Assembly: GCA_030836365.1 (NCBI GenBank)
Contig: JAURQB010000183.1
Location: 1 to 7,423, forward strand
Length of the DNA: 7,423 nucleotides
Source: Bdellovibrionota bacterium
GTDB taxonomy: Bacteria; Bdellovibrionota; Bacteriovoracia; Bacteriovoracales; Bacteriovoracaceae
Direction of reading: 5' to 3'
Shown here: in pieces, positions 5,604-7,423 of the stretch
Layout: the number at the start of each line of letters is the position of its first letter
Position numbering within the stretch: the first letter of the stretch is position 1
The notes under the pieces: generated by a model
What the model was told of the DNA's origin: nothing
Databases searched by the model: none
The model's input: the letters and a program-made list of their open reading frames with translations, nothing else
Position numbers and translations under genes: made by a program

Positions 5604-7396
5604 TCTTTTTTGATTACACTCATTCCCAATTCTTGAAATTGGCCATCAACGGGTTGACTAGGACAATCAGACATTAAATCACTCGCCGAAGTTGTTTTTG
5701 GAAAAGCCACGACGTCTTTTATATTATCTGACTTGGCCAGTAGCATAATGATACGATCTAATCCGAAAGCAATTCCACCATGAGGAGGAGTTCCATATTT
5801 TAATGCTTCGATAAAAAAGCCAAACTTCTCTTTTGCTTCCTCTGGAGATAAACCAAGTAGTTCAAACATTCTTTCCTGAATTTTGGGATCATAGATTCTA
5901 AGTGAGCCACTGGCCAATTCATATCCGTTACAAACAACATCGTAACAGTCGGCCGTCATCTCTTTTAACTCTTCAGGCTTACCAGTTAAGAATGCCTCCA
6001 AATTTTCTTTGGATGGCATGGTAAATGGATGATGCATCGGAATTAGTTGCTTTGTTTCTTCATCCCAGTCAAATAGTGGAAAGTTATCTACCCATAAAAA
6101 TTTATAAGCATCCTCATGCATCTGATATTTAATACCGAGGTGACGTCTAACAGCGTCCATACAAGCATGTGCTCGCGAAGAATCTTGGTCTGCACTAAAA
6201 AGCCAAATACCATTAGAAGATTCTTGATGCTCCATAAAATGACTGAGCATTTCAGGAGAGATAAATTTAGAAATTCCTCCGCTAACCTCACCATCATTTA
6301 CTTTAAAAAATGCAACGCCTTTACCGCCATAAGGTTTTACAACATTGACAAGCCCATCAATGTCTTTTCGACTCATCTCTCCCGTTGTGCTTGGTAAGAA
6401 GATACCCTTAATTAAGCCACCCTCTTGAGCAATTGATTTAAAAACTGAAAAGTCGCTGTTTAAAAACAATTGAGTAAAGTTTTGATGGATTAATCCAAAC
6501 CTTGTGTCTGGTTTATCCGTTCCATAAAGATCGTAACATTCTTTATAGCTTATGGTTTGAAAATCAATTTGATCTTCATCAATGGCAAATACACTAGACA
6601 TCAACATACGTGATAAATTTTTAATAAACTCAAGCTCGCAAAAACTTACCTCAATATCAATTTGAGTAAATTCTGGCTGCCGATCAATTCGGAGATCTTC
6701 ATCTCTAAAGCATTTCGCGATTTGAAAGTAGCGATCAGTTCCCCCAATCATTAAAAGCTGCTTTAAGGTTTGTGGTGACTGAGGAAGTGCGTATACTTTT
6801 CCAGGATGAACACGACTAGGAACGAGATAATCTCTCGCACCCTCCGGCGTACTTTTGTAAAGTATAGGTGTTTCCACCTCAATAAAATTTTCATTTAACA
6901 ATGCTTTTCTAGCTCGCGAAGATACATCACTTCGTAGTTTTAATATATTTTGTAATCGGTTTGTTCGAAGGTCCAAATATCGATATTTCAACCTCAGATC
7001 CTCCGTTGCTTCTTTTGGAGAATTAGGAATAAAAGGTAATTCATGACGGTCACAAGCAGATAAAACAGTGATACTTTTAACAACTAATTCAATTGCACCT
7101 GTTTTCATTTCAGGGTTAACCGCAGATTCAGGTCTTGGGCCAATAACACCTTCGGCCTTAATTACTGTTTCATGAGAGAATTCTTTAAAAACACCCTCAT
7201 CACCACCATTTTTTAAATAATCCTCAAAACTTAGTTGAATAAGACCTGACTTATCTCTTAAATCGACAAAATGAAGTCCACCAAGATCACGGTATTTATT
7301 AATCCACCCACAAAGTGTTACTTCTTTTCCAAGGTCGTTTTTATCTAAAACGCCACACTCAGATGATCTCATCAACCCTTTGATTCGACTTGTCAT
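5600..7396 (-). CDS. aspS: Aspartyl-tRNA synthetase
   Basis: Class IIb aminoacyl-tRNA synthetase that charges tRNA-Asp with aspartate in the cytoplasm. From the ATG at 7396 it has 598 residues, like the bacterial-type enzyme (about 590). In order: an N-terminal OB-fold anticodon-binding domain (about 1-110; LCGWINKYRDLGGLHFVDLRD), class II motif 1 around FIEVETPILYKSTPEGARDY (171-190), QSPQ (206-209), motif 2 FRDEDLRIDRQPEFTQIDIE (230-249), the bacterial GAD insertion domain (about 280-390), and motif 3 GIAFGLDRI (541-549). The start is chosen over the in-frame TTG at 7411 because GAGGGG lies 7 bases before the ATG and overlaps the TTG. The residue after RD in the anticodon region is Leu, as in Asp-specific E. 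coli AspRS, but the position matching E. coli Lys81 is Ser, so strict tRNA-Asp specificity cannot be read from sequence alone. Its stop overlaps the convergent RDD gene by 4 bases. Confidence 0.98.
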   Translation of the reverse strand: MTSRIKGLMRSSECGVLDKNDLGKEVTLCGWINKYRDLGGLHFVDLRDKSGLIQLSFEDYLKNGGDEGVFKEFSHETVIKAEGVIGPRPESAVNPEMKTGAIELVVKSITVLSACDRHELPFIPNSPKEATEDLRLKYRYLDLRTNRLQNILKLRSDVSSRARKALLNENFIEVETPILYKSTPEGARDYLVPSRVHPGKVYALPQSPQTLKQLLMIGGTDRYFQIAKCFRDEDLRIDRQPEFTQIDIEVSFCELEFIKNLSRMLMSSVFAIDEDQIDFQTISYKECYDLYGTDKPDTRFGLIHQNFTQLFLNSDFSVFKSIAQEGGLIKGIFLPSTTGEMSRKDIDGLVNVVKPYGGKGVAFFKVNDGEVSGGISKFISPEMLSHFMEHQESSNGIWLFSADQDSSRAHACMDAVRRHLGIKYQMHEDAYKFLWVDNFPLFDWDEETKQLIPMHHPFTMPSKENLEAFLTGKPEELKEMTADCYDVVCNGYELASGSLRIYDPKIQERMFELLGLSPEEAKEKFGFFIEALKYGTPPHGGIAFGLDRIIMLLAKSDNIKDVVAFPKTTSASDLMSDCPSQPVDGQFQELGMSVIKKD

Positions 7397-7403
7397 AATT
7401 TTT

Positions 7404-7409
7404 CCCCTC
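7404..7409 (-). promoter_or_regulatory. Ribosome binding site of aspS
   Basis: GAGGGG on the minus strand, 7 bases before the ATG at 7396. It fixes the start there. The promoter of aspS must lie mostly beyond the right edge; the last 14 bases are only AT-rich. Confidence 0.75.
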
Positions 7410-7423
7410 AACTAAAATTAAAA

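Noticed and set aside
6116..6397. Plus-strand open frame of 93 codons antisense to aspS.
   Set aside because: It lies wholly inside a well-supported gene, has no recognisable motif or ribosome site, and its composition is that of a reverse-frame shadow. The other antisense frames within mutS, lptB and lptC/A were dropped for the same reason.

Overview
The window is AT-rich (roughly one third G+C by eye) and comes from a Gram-negative bacterium, because it carries lipopolysaccharide (LPS) transport genes of the Lpt system. The mix of a sigma-54 gene, an Lpt operon and a low-GC gamma/delta-type MutS and AspRS would fit a marine or predatory delta-type lineage such as Bdellovibrionota/Bacteriovoracia. 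That assignment is a guess from overall feel, not from a marker gene. No tRNA, rRNA, mobile element or CRISPR array is visible.

Left part, all on the minus strand (1-2238): an LPS-export operon reading lptC/lptA-like fusion -> lptB -> rpoN. The first gene encodes one membrane-anchored periplasmic protein that appears to join an LptC domain to an LptA/OstA-like domain. It is joined to lptB by a TAATG stop/start overlap. rpoN (sigma-54) follows 18 bases after lptB and runs off the left edge. The order lptC-lptA-lptB-rpoN is the classical proteobacterial one.

Centre (2239-2343) is a short divergent intergenic region serving the lpt operon and mutS. mutS (2344-5004, plus strand) is a complete mismatch-repair ATPase gene with a clamp-binding motif near its end. 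Its stop codon lies inside an exact head-to-tail 26-base tandem duplication.

Right part: after 80 bases comes a small RDD-family membrane protein gene (5085-5603, plus), whose start codon lies in the arm of a long inverted repeat. It converges on, and overlaps by 4 bases, the end of aspS (5600-7396, minus; aspartyl-tRNA synthetase). A strong hairpin that could act as a terminator lies inside the last codons of the RDD gene.

The genes are mostly housekeeping (envelope biogenesis, sigma factor, DNA repair, translation). I see no defence system or secondary-metabolism locus. The points worth a second look are the LptC-LptA fusion, a near-duplicated sequence at two successive gene junctions of the lpt operon, the tandem duplication at the mutS stop, and the two hairpins at the ends of the RDD gene.
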